DNA of 64,000 nucleotides from Rhynchosporium graminicola (GCA_900074885.1 FJUW01000016.1:16584-80583), one strand, 5' to 3'; shown: positions 11,532 to 23,720, counted from the first letter of the stretch. Made by a program: numbers and translations. The notes: a model not told the origin generated them from the letters alone.

Positions 11532-12260
11532 TAGTAGCTACTATTATATAGCCGCTGCCTCCCTATTTAAGGTAAGATAAACCTCCTTCTGCTTCTAATA
11601 TCGCGGAGCCTTTCCTTAAGCTTCCGGAGGCTAGCGCTTATATAGCTATCTATCCCCGGAGTAGTCTTTCGTTATAGCTCTCTTTATATTATTATCTTCC
11701 GGTATCTTTATAGCGACTACTATTATATAGCTACTGCCTTCCTATTTAAGGTAGGATAAACCTCCTTCTATTTCTAATATCATAGAGCTCTTCCTTAAGC
11801 TTCCGGAGGCTAGCGCCTATATAGCTATCTACCCCCGGAGTAGTCTTTCGTTATAGCCCCCTTTATATTATCGTCTTCCGGTATCTTTATAATAGCTACT
11901 ATTATATAGCTACCGCCTCCTTATTTAAAATAAGATAAACCTCCTTCCGCTTCTAATATCGCGGAGCCTTTCCTTAAGCTTCCGGAGGCTAGCGCTTATA
12001 TAGCTATCTACCCCCGGAGTAATCTTTCGTTATAACTCCTCTTTATATTATCTATTTTAAGTATCTTCTATCTTCTATTTCTAGCTTACTAGAGCACTTC
12101 TTTAGAGTCCGGAGACTAGCGTATACACAATTACCTCCGGAGTAATTCTTTATTATAGCTTACTTATGCTATTATCTTCCGATATCTTTATAGTAGCTAC
12201 TAGTAAGTAGCTACTGCCTCCTTATTTAAAGTAAGATAAACCTCTTTCCTTTATCTTAGA
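11532..12260. repeat. Imperfect tandem array, 179-bp period
   Basis: Units start at about 11532, 11711 and 11890 with the shared opening TAG..GCTACTATTATATAG. Each unit carries a CTTCCGGAGGCTAGCGC..TATATAGCTATC segment and a CCCCGGAGTA segment. A shorter diverged unit follows (to about 12190) and a further start lies at 12191. The units differ by RIP-type transitions. The array abuts the outer end of element B's LTR, so B probably inserted into it. I do not recognise the family. Confidence 0.8.
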
Positions 12261-12782
12261 TATCGTCGAAAGGTTCTTATTATCCGCGCGTTCCTAAGTA
12301 GCTACCAGCTAGCGATAGTCGCTCCTTATATCTTTTAAGTATATATTCTACCTAAGCTATCGAATAGCTTCTATCGTCCGCTTATTCGTAAGTAGTAACC
12401 GACTGATTATTATCACTTTCCTTATCTATTCGGGAGTAATCTATACCTTAAGCTACTCTCTATCTTTCTACTCTTATAAAAAATTTTCAGTTACTTTTCT
12501 ACTCTTATCTTATAAGTTTAAGAGATAAATTAGGTATACTCCGGCTTAAGAATAGCGGAATCTATCGAGTCTTTATCTTTTCTCGCGTTCCTAGAGCTTT
12601 TCTCTAAGTATTATTAGTATCGATTCGGCTTCTATTACTCTTATACTTTTACTATCCTATTATTAATAATTTATTAAAGACTTCGTTCCTCGACTACGAT
12701 TATTCGGACTCTAATATAAAGGCTATAGGAGCTAGTTATTTAATCGAACTTAATATCGCGGGTAAGTAACATATACACAAAT
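12261..12782. other. AT-rich repeat sequence, unassigned
   Basis: RIP-type composition. I could not find a coding remnant or repeat boundary here. Confidence 0.5.
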
Positions 12783-12935
12783 AATTAAGTATAGTATTTA
12801 AGAAGTTCGATCCAGGAGAGAGTTAGGTTCTAGTCTAGCTCCAAGGGAAAACATGCGAGTGCCGCTAGGCTTAGTAAGCACAGGTATCGCCGGTGCTTAA
12901 TCCTGGGGCTCGCCCCTTACAGGAATACTTCTATA
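12783..12935. other. GC-richer structured island inside the RIP block
   Basis: A segment of about 150 bp with many CA and TG dinucleotides lies between RIP-mutated flanks. It contains two potential hairpins: TAAGCAC...GTGCTTA (about 12869-12892) and GGGGC-TC-GCCCC (about 12904-12915). A GTTCGATCC string near 12805 resembles a tRNA B box, but I cannot fold a tRNA around it. It could be a SINE, an element end or a recent insertion. Confidence 0.4.
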
Positions 12936-13139
12936 ATGATCTTACTTATTAGTTACGTTAAAAACCCGGCTTTTCTCTTTCTCTTCTAAACCTGTATTAT
13001 AATTATGAACTATAGCTCTTAGCCGAGGGCCTTACGGATTAGTAATAGTTACTTTCGGGCGTCGGCCTATCTACTTATAAGTAGGATTAGGCTTATTATT
13101 ATACCTCTTAATAGATAATAGATAATCGAATCGAAGATT

Positions 13140-14281
13140 TTACTACTTTAGTATAAATAATAAAAGCGAATCTTAATAGCGATTAGCTTATAGCCTTTAC
13201 GAATATTATAATTACGATTATTACTAAACCGGAAATAGCGCACTTTTACGTCTAAAGCTAAGGTAGATCCGGTAAAACGTATCTATATAAGACTCTCTGC
13301 TATTATTACTATAGCGAAGAAAAGTTAGTCTTTTGCGTCGCTTCTACTAGTATTATAGCCCTATTATTACTAAATAGGCATATGTTATACTTATAATTTA
13401 AGATGCTGATCGATCTTACGGAATAGTCTATAAGTAGTATTATAAAGTAAAGCGCGCTTAGTAGTCTCTTATATTAAGTTGATCTAATTATCTAGGATAA
13501 GGTGCCGATATAATATAAATATTATTTTAAGGTAGTATATTACCTATTAGTCGATTTACAAGGCTCTACAGATAACGTTCTCTTTAGTAGTATACTTATA
13601 ATACTTAGTAGAGACTTTACGTAGATACTTCTAGTTATACTATAGGGTTCGCAGGCTGATATCGTAACTACTTATATTCAAAAGTTATTTATCTAGCCCT
13701 AACTATATCGTATTACCTTACGGATTAATATACGAGTCCGGGAAAAGGTTTATAGTCCGGAATTTATAGATTAAGTTAGTAATCTATTTTATGATCCGCA
13801 TAAAGAGCTTTTAGTTATAGTTCCGGATTATATTTATTAACTTATTAGCGTTTCTAGTTTTATCGACTCTATCTATTCGCTAGCTCTTCTTAGAGGGGCT
13901 ACTATAGATCCGACTACTTTTATAGGTCGCTATCTTTTATTAACCCTAAATATAACTATTATAGAGCTAAATAGAATAATTCTTAGTCGCCTTCCGAGCT
14001 AGTTATAGACTTACTTAGCTATAGATATATATATAACTAACGCAGATATCGCTAAGATAGACCTTTATTAGTTTTTAGCTAAGACTCTTTAAAAAATCGA
14101 TCTTCTCTTGCTACTATTATTATACTTATACCTTAAGCTTAGTTCGCTTATTCTTCTTTTACGTAATCTTACGCTACTAGAAGGCTTTTATAATAGAATA
14201 CGATTAGTAGTTATAAGCCTAAGAAAGCACTATATTAAAGCTCAGATCTTAAGTAGAGACTTTAATAGATAGTTATAAGTA
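13140..14281 (+). pseudogene. Helitron PIF1-type helicase remnant, N-terminal part
   Basis: Ignoring stops, the plus strand reads as a Pif1-family helicase of the fungal Helitron type: IAHFYV, then a Walker A box G-x-S-GKTYLYKT near 13262-13295, CVAST.IIALLL near 13340-13375, a degraded Walker B region near 13480-13510, a DF.QILLV box near 13615-13640, TLR.N.RVRE near 13710-13745 and LLRNL near 14155-14175. Many Gln and Trp codons have become stops by RIP. The gene is cut at 14281 by element C and resumes at 22063. Confidence 0.82.
14277..14281. repeat. Target-site duplication of element C, left copy (AAGTA)
   Basis: Five bases just outside the left LTR, repeated at 22058-22062. Confidence 0.88.
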
Positions 14282-14549
14282 TATGACGATAGCTCACCTG
14301 AATATCACATGAGTAGAAGGATAGATAATAGGGCCTAAGTTCATAGGTATCCCGGCAGAACTAGTATCCGACCCGGTATAGTATCGGACTAGTACTAGTA
14401 TATATATATAAGGTGCCTTATACTTTATCTCTCTTCTTCTTCTTTCCTTATCTTTTTGTTTCCTTTATAGTAAACTATATAAGATCGCTCTTAGCTTCTT
14501 TACTTATTTATTCTTACTTATATACTACTTTAAGTCTTATATTATTATA
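14282..14549 (+). repeat. 5' LTR of element C
   Basis: 268 bp, from TATGACGATAGCTCACC to ATATTATTATA, pairing over its length with 21790-22057. Differences are mostly C-to-T and G-to-A. Confidence 0.9.
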
Positions 14550-14999
14550 TTAAATAAAAAGATTAAGATAGCTAAAGATAGCTTACTATAATATCTTACT
14601 ACTAAGTTAGTTATTCGATAACTACTTATATATAGCCGAGATACTAGAGATCTCTCGGATAACTATAAATCAGGGTTTAATTTAGCTTATTATAAATAGT
14701 ATAATAGAGGAAGTCTTCGCTAATGCTCTTTTAATAACCCTCTTAATATAAAGGAATTATAAACAGATTTTAAAGAAGATATAATAAATACCCCGGAACT
14801 TTAATCTCTATATATCGCCGCTAAAATAGCTCTAATATACCCCTTTTTAAGCTACTATTATAGCTCTTAACTAATAAACTAGAGACTCCTCTAGTTCTAA
14901 GGGAACTTAACGCGATCCTTTTCGCTTTACCTCTGAACTTAATCTATTATACTTTTCCTTACTCTAAATGTCTCTTACTCTAAAGAATATTAATACTTT

Positions 15000-16300
15000 A
15001 TTAAGAAAGTACTAACTAAGAGAGAAAGGAAAATAAAAGCGAAATTCACTAAGAATATAATCACTAAGTACTCCTATTACTATAGGTAACTCGAACCTGA
15101 TTTATTCCCTTTTATAATAATTAGCGGACTAAGAGGAAAAGAATAACTCTCTAGAAGATACTATAAATAAACTAATCTCTATATAAGATAAGTTCCTTAT
15201 AAGGGTCGCTCGCTTATCTTCGACTCTCCTACTAGAACTAATACTATAATCTCCGCGTATGCTAGAGTTTAATAAGCTAATAAACTCTATTCTAATACAT
15301 AGTACTAAGAGAGAAGATACTATTCCTAATAAACTATCTCCTTCTCCTAGCGCCGAATTAGTAGAGTTACGCCTTAAGAAGTCTTATCTTACTAAGAAGA
15401 TCCTGCCCCTAGATAATAGATTAGACTCTATCTTCCTCTAATAAAGAGTATTAATATAAGACCGGCTAGCTATAAACGCTAACTATTACCCTACGGACTT
15501 CTCTTAGCGCGTTCTTATATAGGAGCTAGTTATTAGATTAGCTAAGGAGTATCTTACGCCTTAATACCTTACTAATAAGTTTAAGACTAGCGATAAAATA
15601 ATCTCCTTATTAGAGGAGAACTTTCTTACTAGTTTAGAGGAAAACGATTACTATAACGCTTTCTACTACTTAGAAATATAATAACTTAGCTATATACGCG
15701 AGACTTTCGCTGAGTTTCGTAATTGATTTTAAAGCGCTACTATCTAAGATAAAGTTAAAAAGAAGGAGTAGTTCTTCTATATATAGGATAAGATTATACT
15801 ATCCTTACGCGCTTTAACTCTTATTATTAAACTAATATAGAATAAGGACTACGCTTCTATAGTTAGATCCTTACTTTCTTTTAATACTAAGCGTTATTAT
15901 AACTTAGAATATACCTATCCTAAGAAAGCTATTACCTAGGTATAGTACTATAAGCTTACTATTACTACTACGATTACTACTAGTTCTACCTCTTACCGGT
16001 CCTTAAGCTTAGCTCCTCGATAAACTACTCCTATACTATATATACGTACCTCTACCCTAGTATAGTCTAGTACTCCCTCTGCGCTAAAACACCTTATTAC
16101 CTTAACCGGAGAACTCTTTAGGTATTATAGTTATAGATAGCTTAGTTATATTAAACTAGATTATCTTAACTTGCCTAAGGTTTAATTAATCGATAAATTT
16201 CCAGAAGAGAGAAGAGTAGCTGAGGAAGCAGTAGAAGATATACCCTCCGAATCTGGACTAATACTAGAGGGAAACAATAAGGCCTAGGTAAAAACTCCTT
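15000..16300 (+). pseudogene. gag remnant of element C
   Basis: Charged Lys/Glu/Arg-rich translated fragments precede a short cysteine-containing fragment near 16110-16150 (RYYSYRQLSYIK-like), which may be a decayed zinc knuckle. Includes a fortuitous 60-codon open stretch at 15259-15441. No intact frame. Confidence 0.5.
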
Positions 16301-16389
16301 CTTAGGTCTATATAGATATAATCTTTCTAATCTGGACTTTAACTCTCTAATAGAAAGTAAGTAATTTATATACTTAACTATAGTTAGTA

Positions 16390-16720
16390 TAAATAAGCTA
16401 GGAGTTTCTATAAGTAGCTTAATCGATACCGGAGCGAATAGTTATCTATTTATTAATTGTACTTTTACTAGATAACTATCAGGGGCCCTTAGTATTAAAA
16501 TCGAGCTACTACTCTATTCTATTTTAATACGTAAGTTCTAATAATCTATTAGAACTTATATTACTTATTTTATATGTTTATACCTTTCTATTAATAGTAG
16601 GTATATTTATAACTACTCTTTTATTCTCCTTAATTTAGGATAGTAAGATATAATTATTAGTATTAAATAGATATAATAATTTCAAGTTAAGTTAGATATA
16701 CTCTACTATAAGCTACTATA
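16390..16720 (+). pseudogene. Aspartic protease remnant of element C
   Basis: The translated string SLIDTGANSYLFINCTF (about 16408-16460) contains the D-T-G-A retropepsin active-site box. It lies upstream of RT, as in Gypsy elements. Confidence 0.72.
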
Positions 16721-17379
16721 GTCGGAACGCTATCTAGCTACCCTCTGATATAATAAGGAGATAATTATAACTCTACTACCTTATAAACTTAGTATTAATC
16801 GATCTTACTAAATCGACGCTAATATATAGGACTTAGCTATAAACTAGCTAGACTAATACTAATTATACTAAATAGTAGTAATATAGTATATTAACGTATT
16901 ATCTCTACTTTTTAACTTATTTCTACTTATCGCTAAGGAATCCGAATCCTTTTCTGCTCTAACTTTATTAAGAAAAGTACTTACGCTAAAACTCTATTAT
17001 AAGTACTCCTTTTAACCTCCGAGGATCTAGAAACTAATTCTAATTTACTAAATTAGTACTATAGCTTTTTACTTTAATATAAAATATAAAAGTTCTAAAT
17101 TATTCTTTATTAGTATTTATAAGATAAACTACTTCTTATAAGATTATCTAAATAGTAACTCTCCTGAGGATCCTGATACTAAACGACTTATAGCTAAAAA
17201 GCTATTAAAATAATAGTATACTCTTAAGGAAGCTTTTTCTAAGCGGGATTCTAATATTCTTCTACCTTATTACTTATATAATTATAGAATTATCTTAGAA
17301 GAACTATTACTTAATATATATTCGCTCTTATATTAGTAATCTATAGACGAACTATAAGTAACTAAGAAGTACCTTATAG

Positions 17380-17870
17380 AGAACTTAAATAAGGGATTTA
17401 TCGAATCTAGCTAAAGTCCCTTTATATTACTTATATTATTTATTAAGAAGGCCGATAGAGGATTACGCTTCTATATCGATTATCATAAGCTTAATATGAT
17501 CACTCGAAAGGATTCTTACCTAATACTTAGGATTAATAAGCTTTTAACTTATATATCTAAAGTAGTAATCTTTACTAAACTAGATATCCGGATAGTATTT
17601 AACTATATTCGTATAGACTCCGAATCCGAGGAGTATATTACCTTCTGAACCCGCTTCGGATCTTATAAATATAAAGTATTACTTTTTAAGCTCTATAATA
17701 GACTTAGTATATACTAGCGATATATAAATAATATACTACTAGATTACTTAGATAATTTCTATATAGCTTACTTAGATAATATTCTTATATACTCGGAAAC
17801 GCTCTAGGAATATAAGGAATATATTAAATTAGTATTATAATACTTAATAGATACTGGACTTTAAGTAGAT
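17380..17870 (+). pseudogene. Reverse transcriptase remnant of element C
   Basis: Readable boxes are FYIDYHKLN (about 17468-17495), TRKDSY (about 17503-17520), FTKLDIR (about 17572-17592) and the catalytic box YLDNILIYSET (about 17770-17802, normally YLDD). Stops and the YLDN change make it inactive. Confidence 0.82.
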
Positions 17871-18879
17871 ATTAAGAAAAGCGAATTCTATATTACTTAG
17901 ACTAAATACCTTAGATATATTATTACTACTAATAGAATCGAGCTAGATCCCGAGAAAGTAGTACTATTAGTAGACTAGAAGTACCCCGAAACGGTAATAG
18001 CTATAAAATCCTTCCTAGGATTCTGTAGGTTCTATTATTAATTTATTCGGAATTTCGGCCTTATCGCTAAACCTCTCTTAGTACTTACTCGGCCTATAGT
18101 ACTATAGAATTTTACTAACGATTATAAGAAGTCCTTTAACGATTTATATTAATAGCTACTATTAGTATAGAAACTATATTATTTCGACCCTAAATTATAA
18201 ACTAAATTAGAAACTAATACCTCTAATAATATAATAGCTAGAGTTATCTCCTAATTATATAAAGATAACTAGTAATATCTAATTAGATTCTACTCTTATA
18301 TTCTTAATAGATATAAACTAAACTAAGAGATCTATAATAAGGAGCTATACGCTATTATTAAGTTTTTCCGGAAATAGAGACTAGAACTTATATCTCTATA
18401 ATATTATACTAGCGTATATACGGACTATCGATCCTTAGAATACTTTATAACTATTAAAGTCCTAACTAGTAAGTAAGCTAGATAGATAGAATTCCTTTCC
18501 GAATTTAACTTTCAAATTATATATATATTTAATAAAGATAATACTAAAGCTAATATCCTTAGCTATAAGGAATAAGATCTAAGAATATAAGAATAATAGA
18601 AATAGGATAGTAGATCTCGGGTTTTATTACCTCTAGACCGCTTAGATCTTAGGATTAATACGGAACTAGCTAAGTATTATATTAATTAAATTAGTTATAT
18701 ATACCTAATATTACTAAGAACTAATACGTTACCGGAACCTATATATAACTCTTTTAATTTAATCGAGAAACTATATTAATTTAACTAAGAATTATTCTCT
18801 AAGGAATAAAATATATTAGGAGATAGCTATACTATTAATAATAGTTTACTACTTTATAATAGTTATCTATATATATAAC

Positions 18880-19750
18880 GCTATACCTTACTATATACCT
18901 ATTTAATTAGCGAAATCTATAATTAAGTTTCTTCCGCTTATCTAAACGCTTATAAGACTGCTGAAATAATTTCTATTTATTATTATTAGAAAGGACTTAT
19001 ATCGGATATAAAATAGTATATTTATAATTACCGCTCTTACTAGTACTCTTATTTAAAATAAATAAAATAGTAAAGATTCCTCTACTTATTACTAATACTT
19101 AGCTACTTTATATAGTACTTAGCTATAGATTTTAAGGACTTCTCGCCTAATAATTAAAGATTTAATAAGATATTAGTATTTATTAACTACCTAAGGAAAG
19201 ACTCTATATTAATATTATACTATTATAATATCGATACCTATAGGATAGTAATATTATTTATCTAATAAATATATTATTTCGGATATATCCTTAAGTTAAT
19301 TATATCCGACTAAGGAGCTTAGCTAGTCTTATCCTTCTAGTAAGAGTTTTACTATATAATTAGAATTAAGATTAAGCTCTCTACTTTCTTCTACTAGTAA
19401 ACTAATAGATAAATAGAGATTATAAATCAGTATATTAACTAACGCCTTAGACCTTTTATTAATTACTACTAGAGTAACTAAGGCGAACTACTACTGATAA
19501 TAGACCGCGCTTAAGTAACTCTACCTTACGATTCTATTAGTATAGCGCTATATACTCTTAAATATAGTATATTACTACAGAATAGCTAGGACTAGAAGTA
19601 ACTTACCGGATCGATACCGTAAGAGAAACTTAACTATACTAATACTAAATCCTTAGCTAAACGTACTAAATCCGCTATCGAGGTTATAAAAACTAATATA
19701 CTAGCTACTTAGTATAAGATAAGCGCTATAACCGACCCGAAACAGCGTAA
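18880..19750 (+). pseudogene. Integrase remnant of element C
   Basis: Follows RNase H. Degraded core sequence is readable (DFKDFSP near 19128-19150, a SD.GA region near 19305-19320, T.TAYHPQ.-like near 19380-19400). The later part runs into the region before the chromodomain. Confidence 0.62.
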
Positions 19751-20029
19751 TATCGATTAGGAAGTTAGAGATAAGGTATTTCTCTTTATAAGGAACCTTA
19801 AGAATTACTAGCTAAGTAAGAAGCTATCTAGCCTCTAGGTAGGACGATACTAGGTCCTAGCTAAGATCGAATACTCTTATAAGCTAGATTTACTCCCGGG
19901 ATCCTCTATATATAATATATTCGCCTCTGAATTACTCTTTAAGGACCCGGACGACTTATTACTAAGCTAGGAGTTACTAAACCTACCCCTAGAGGTTATC
20001 GCTACTTAAGAAGAGTAAGAGTTATAAGA

Positions 20030-20270
20030 TATACTTACTATATAGCTCCTAAGAGGTAATCTGAAGTATTAAGTTAGCTAGCTAGGCTACGACCCGGACC
20101 TAACTTAATATAACGCTTCCGACTTAATAAGCGCTCTATATAAGCTTAGAGACTTTTACGCTACTAATCTAAGTAAACTTAGACCTCCGCGTAAACTAGA
20201 CTAGTAGATTAAAGCTTAGGAAAACGGAATAGACGATTATAGTTACTTAGAGGATAATAAGCTATTATAG
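20030..20270 (+). pseudogene. Chromodomain and C-terminal tail of element C polyprotein
   Basis: Fragments LRGNLKYQVS.LGYDPDLT (about 20048-20105) and RPPRKLD (about 20182-20202) match the chromodomain and tail typical of fungal chromoviruses, normally ..YLVxWxGYDPxxxTW... Chromodomains of this kind guide integration toward chromatin. Broken by RIP stops. Confidence 0.68.
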
Positions 20271-21776
20271 TTACTAGTATTAGAATTTATTACTAAAGAT
20301 AATCCCCTGATTATACTCTATAATAATATTATATTTAAAACTCTACTTCTTTAACTACTTCTACTTTATTAGCTTTCTCTCCTAAGTTCTCCGGAGCTTC
20401 TAGTAATTCTAGAATATCTAGAACCGGAATTATTATATCTAACTCCTTACTTAAATCTACTAATATAGCCCTAGTAATAGACTAAGTATAATAGCTAATC
20501 CTACGAGATTTCTTCTTTAGAGAAGGTCCGAGAGTATCTAGATCTAACGCTATCTCTAAACTAGAAGGCAAATTCCTCTTTCCTTTAGTATTAGATATTA
20601 TAGCTTTAAATATAGCTTTCTTCGTAAATTCCTATATAATACTATTTAACTCTTTTATCTACTTTAATACTATTTATATTATTAACTTAGATTTCGCCGA
20701 ATCTACTATTAAAAGATCTAGATCTTATATTACGTTAGTATTATACTAGTATCTAAGGATTTAAGATCTTAACTTATTACTTTAATAAACTCTAACTCCT
20801 TAAATACTTTTTTTATAATACGCCTTAAAGCTTAAGTCTCTACTAATTATATAGTAGTAATCTCTAACGTAGTAATAGGAGCAGTAGATTTCGTAAGACA
20901 ATAGATCCGATTAATCGCCTTATAAGTAGCTATAATACTGCCCTGATTTAGCTCCGCGTCCTTAGCTTCGCTACTAAGAAGTAACTCGGATAAAATAGCG
21001 TATTTCGTATTAATATAATTAGGTAACTATAATACGTTAGTATATATACTATATTTAGGTTTAAGTAACTTATAAGCTTATAACTGCTCTTTAACGCCGA
21101 ATAATACTTATAAAGCTTAGAGTTAAGCTTATTAAATAAATATAAGAGTTCTAAAATAGGAATATTATTATACTTTATCTTAAGGAAAGCGCGAATATAC
21201 CGTAGGTAATATATATAATACGCCGCTGAAAGAGTACTAGTAGGAACTAGTAAAGGTACTATAGGAGTTAGCGTTATAGATCTATAAAACCCTTATACTA
21301 TACTTAAGGACTATCCTTAAACCTAAGATAGGAAACTTACTTATATTAAGAGAAAAGTTAATTAGGTCGATTGATATATAAGATTATAGCAGATTACTAT
21401 AGTAGTTAGTAATAATACCTATTCTAGAAGTTATATCGTAATCTAAGGAGAATAAACTTATAAGTTAAAGTAGTTATCGCGATTAAAAAGGAAAAGCTCT
21501 AATATTAATAAACTCTTTCCTTTATATACCTTACGCCCTACTTAAACTCGACTCTTACTATAAATAGATAAAGTAAATACTACTTACCACCCGATTTAGA
21601 AGCTATAACTAATATAGTACTATTATAGCGATATAACTAGTTAGAACCTAATAAAGAATTTACTACTACTAAAGAGCGGCTAGCGCTTATTACGCGAATA
21701 TCAACGAAAATAGTTATAATAAAGACTAATTCTAGTATAAACTATAACCTTCCGAGCTTAGGATTAAGCTCTTCTT
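20271..21776. other. Unassigned internal part of element C
   Basis: About 1.5 kb between the chromodomain and the polypurine tract, RIP-mutated. It is longer than a usual 3' untranslated part of a Gypsy element and could hold an additional or antisense gene, but I could not recognise one. Confidence 0.5.
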
Positions 21777-21789
21777 AGGGGAGAGGTAA
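21777..21789 (+). other. Polypurine tract of element C
   Basis: AGGGGAGAGGTAA directly precedes the 3' LTR at 21790 and sets the element's orientation as plus. Confidence 0.7.
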
Positions 21790-22057
21790 TATAATAATAG
21801 CTCACCTGAATATCATATAAGTAGAAGGATAGATAATAGGGCCTAAGTTCACAGGTATCCCGGCAGAACTAGTATCCGACCCGGTATAGTATCGGACTAG
21901 TACTAGTATATATATATAAAGTACTTTATACTCTATCTCTCTTCTTCTTCCTTCCTTATCTTTTTATTTCCTTCGTAGTAGACTATATAAGATCGCTCTT
22001 AGCCTCCCTACTTATTTATTCTTACTTATATACCGCCTTGAGTCTTGTGTCGTTATA
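21790..22057 (+). repeat. 3' LTR of element C
   Basis: 268 bp, from TATAATAATAGCTCACC to TTGTGTCGTTATA. The right end is less mutated than its partner at 14549. Confidence 0.9.
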
Positions 22058-22062
22058 AAGTA
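22058..22062. repeat. Target-site duplication of element C, right copy (AAGTA)
   Basis: Identical to 14277-14281. Confidence 0.88.
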
Positions 22063-22480
22063 CTCTTATAGATTAAATTAATAGGAATAGATAATAGGCT
22101 TAGAATTACTCATTAATAAAAGTAATTTCTAGTCTATTTATATTTCGCTATAACTATTAATAGGTCTTAAGGATAATCGTTTTATATAGTAAGGCTAGAC
22201 TTATAGACGCTTATATTTACTTATAGTTAGCTATATATTAGTCTTTCACGAACGTTAAAAGTTAAAGAGTTAAGCGTATTATTACTTATAGAAAATTAAT
22301 ATTAGACTATAAACGTTATATTTCTAGAGGTATTACTTAATCTTTATTAATATTAGTTTAGTTAAGAATAATTTATAAGTCTATAGATATATTATATAAG
22401 TCTCTTAATTATAAAAAGTTTAATAAAATCTAAAAGAAGTTAAAGATAAAGCAGAACGCGGTTTTTATTTAATATTAACT
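22063..22480 (+). pseudogene. Helitron helicase remnant, C-terminal part
   Basis: Continuation of the helicase broken at 14281. A degraded 'F..YNY' region near 22140-22160 and YQSFTNVKS near 22225-22262 correspond to helicase motifs V and VI (usually F.VALSRV.S). The Helitron's own 3' end (CTRR with hairpin) could not be placed. Confidence 0.7.
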
Positions 22481-23720
22481 CCCGTAGGAGACTTATAATA
22501 GGATTTTTAGCTTCGAAATTTAACTTATACTCCTATAAGGGACTCTTAATAGGATTTATAGCTTAATTAAGCTCTTACTCTCTTTCTTCTTACGCTTTAC
22601 CTCCTCCTCTAAATCGGCTTCTACGCGGAAGTTATCCGCGAGCGATTCGTAAAGAATCGCCCGGGCCTCTAAAAGCTAGCGGTAAGTGCGATAAGGGCGA
22701 TAGATATAGCTAGTAGTAGCAGGGAAAGTATAGCGGGTTACTACGGATTAGTTACGAGCTATAAAGTAGTTAGATTTACGACTTACTATTATTACGAGTA
22801 CTAGGAGCGACCTAAGTATTTCTACGACTATAAGTACGACCCGAGGAAGAGCTAGTAGTAGCAGGGGAGGGAATAATAGGAGCAGCAGGGGCAGTAGGGC
22901 TTACGGATCTGTAAATATTAGTATAAGTTATAATTCGGTTCGGAATATAACTTACGGAGCGAGTAATAGTCTTCTATACTACTATAGTACCAGTTAGCGC
23001 AGGAGCTACTTATAAAACTAGTAACCCGAACGCACTCTATCTAAGGGCTATAGCTTCCTTAGCCGGAAGCTTAATATATCTAGCTATATCTATTAGTATC
23101 TCTACGTCCGAAACAGTCCGTTATAGAGTATAATTAGCTAGGGAATAATATAGAATAACTTATAGATCTAGACGTATCGAGCCTCTAGGTTAGAGGACCG
23201 AGTAGTATCGGAGAAGACCCGACCCGGATATAAATTAGCAGCGCGAAGGAGGGGGAAAGCGAAAAGCCGCGTTATAGTAGTAGTAGCGCGAGCGAGCAAG
23301 GGCGGCCTTACGAGTATTCGTTAGCTGAGTTACGGACTATCAGATAGCTAGGGCTAACTTATATAATAAGGGTTAGTAGAGGAGCTATAAGGCTAGCGGC
23401 GTAAGATTAGGCTACTAAAGCAGTAGCAGCAGAGGTAGTAGCAGCAGTAGTAGTAATAGATATCCTATAGTCCGTTAGTAATTACTATAGGGCTATAGAT
23501 CGACAGAATCGATATAGTAGATACGTACTTAATAATTATAGTATCGCTAAAAAGAAAGTTTATAATTATTACTAAAGGAGAGACGTACTTATAATACTAT
23601 TACCTTTAGCCTGTTTCAAATTCAATTACTATTATTATCTATTAGAATTTATCTTTAATAGTAAGTCTTTATTTACGTAGTTATTATTATCTACTATAAG
23701 CGACTATTACGGATTAACTA
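22481..23720. other. Unassigned RIP-mutated repeat sequence
   Basis: RIP-type composition with islands somewhat richer in GC (about 22590-22680, 22830-22920, 23160-23420) and many AGCAG/GTAG runs. No protein remnant I can name. It ends at the composition boundary. Confidence 0.5.

Larger units (their letters stand above)
14282..22057 (+). mobile_element. Gypsy (chromovirus-type) retrotransposon C
   Basis: A 7,776-bp element with 268-bp LTRs and an AAGTA duplication, inserted in a Helitron helicase. Plus-strand remnants appear in the order gag (about 15000-16300), protease (about 16400-16700), RT (about 17380-17850), RNase H (about 18180-18560), integrase (about 18880-19750) and a chromodomain (about 20040-20130). 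All frames are broken by RIP stops. About 1.5 kb between the chromodomain and the 3' LTR is not explained. It is a different family from A and B, though its LTR ends seem to derive from the same TGTGACG...CGTCACA termini. Confidence 0.9.
1..23720. repeat. RIP-decayed AT-rich transposon block
   Basis: The whole stretch is rich in TA and nearly lacks CA and TG dinucleotides, while CG is still common. Reading frames of recognisable transposon proteins are broken mainly where a Gln codon CAA/CAG has become TAA/TAG. This is the known outcome of repeat-induced point mutation in ascomycetes. No host gene is supportable here; the few open frames of 60-82 codons (3325, 3697, 15259) are fragments of retrotransposon sequence. 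The change to normal composition near 23,720-23,750 is abrupt. Confidence 0.93.

Noticed and set aside
11532..12260. CRISPR array
   Set aside because: Units of about 179 bp without short identical repeats or unique spacers, in a eukaryotic genome.
12783..12935. tRNA gene
   Set aside because: A B-box-like GTTCGATCC is present, but no acceptor stem, anticodon arm or A box can be placed around it.
15259..15441. 60-codon open frame
   Set aside because: Part of the gag region of element C, not a separate gene.
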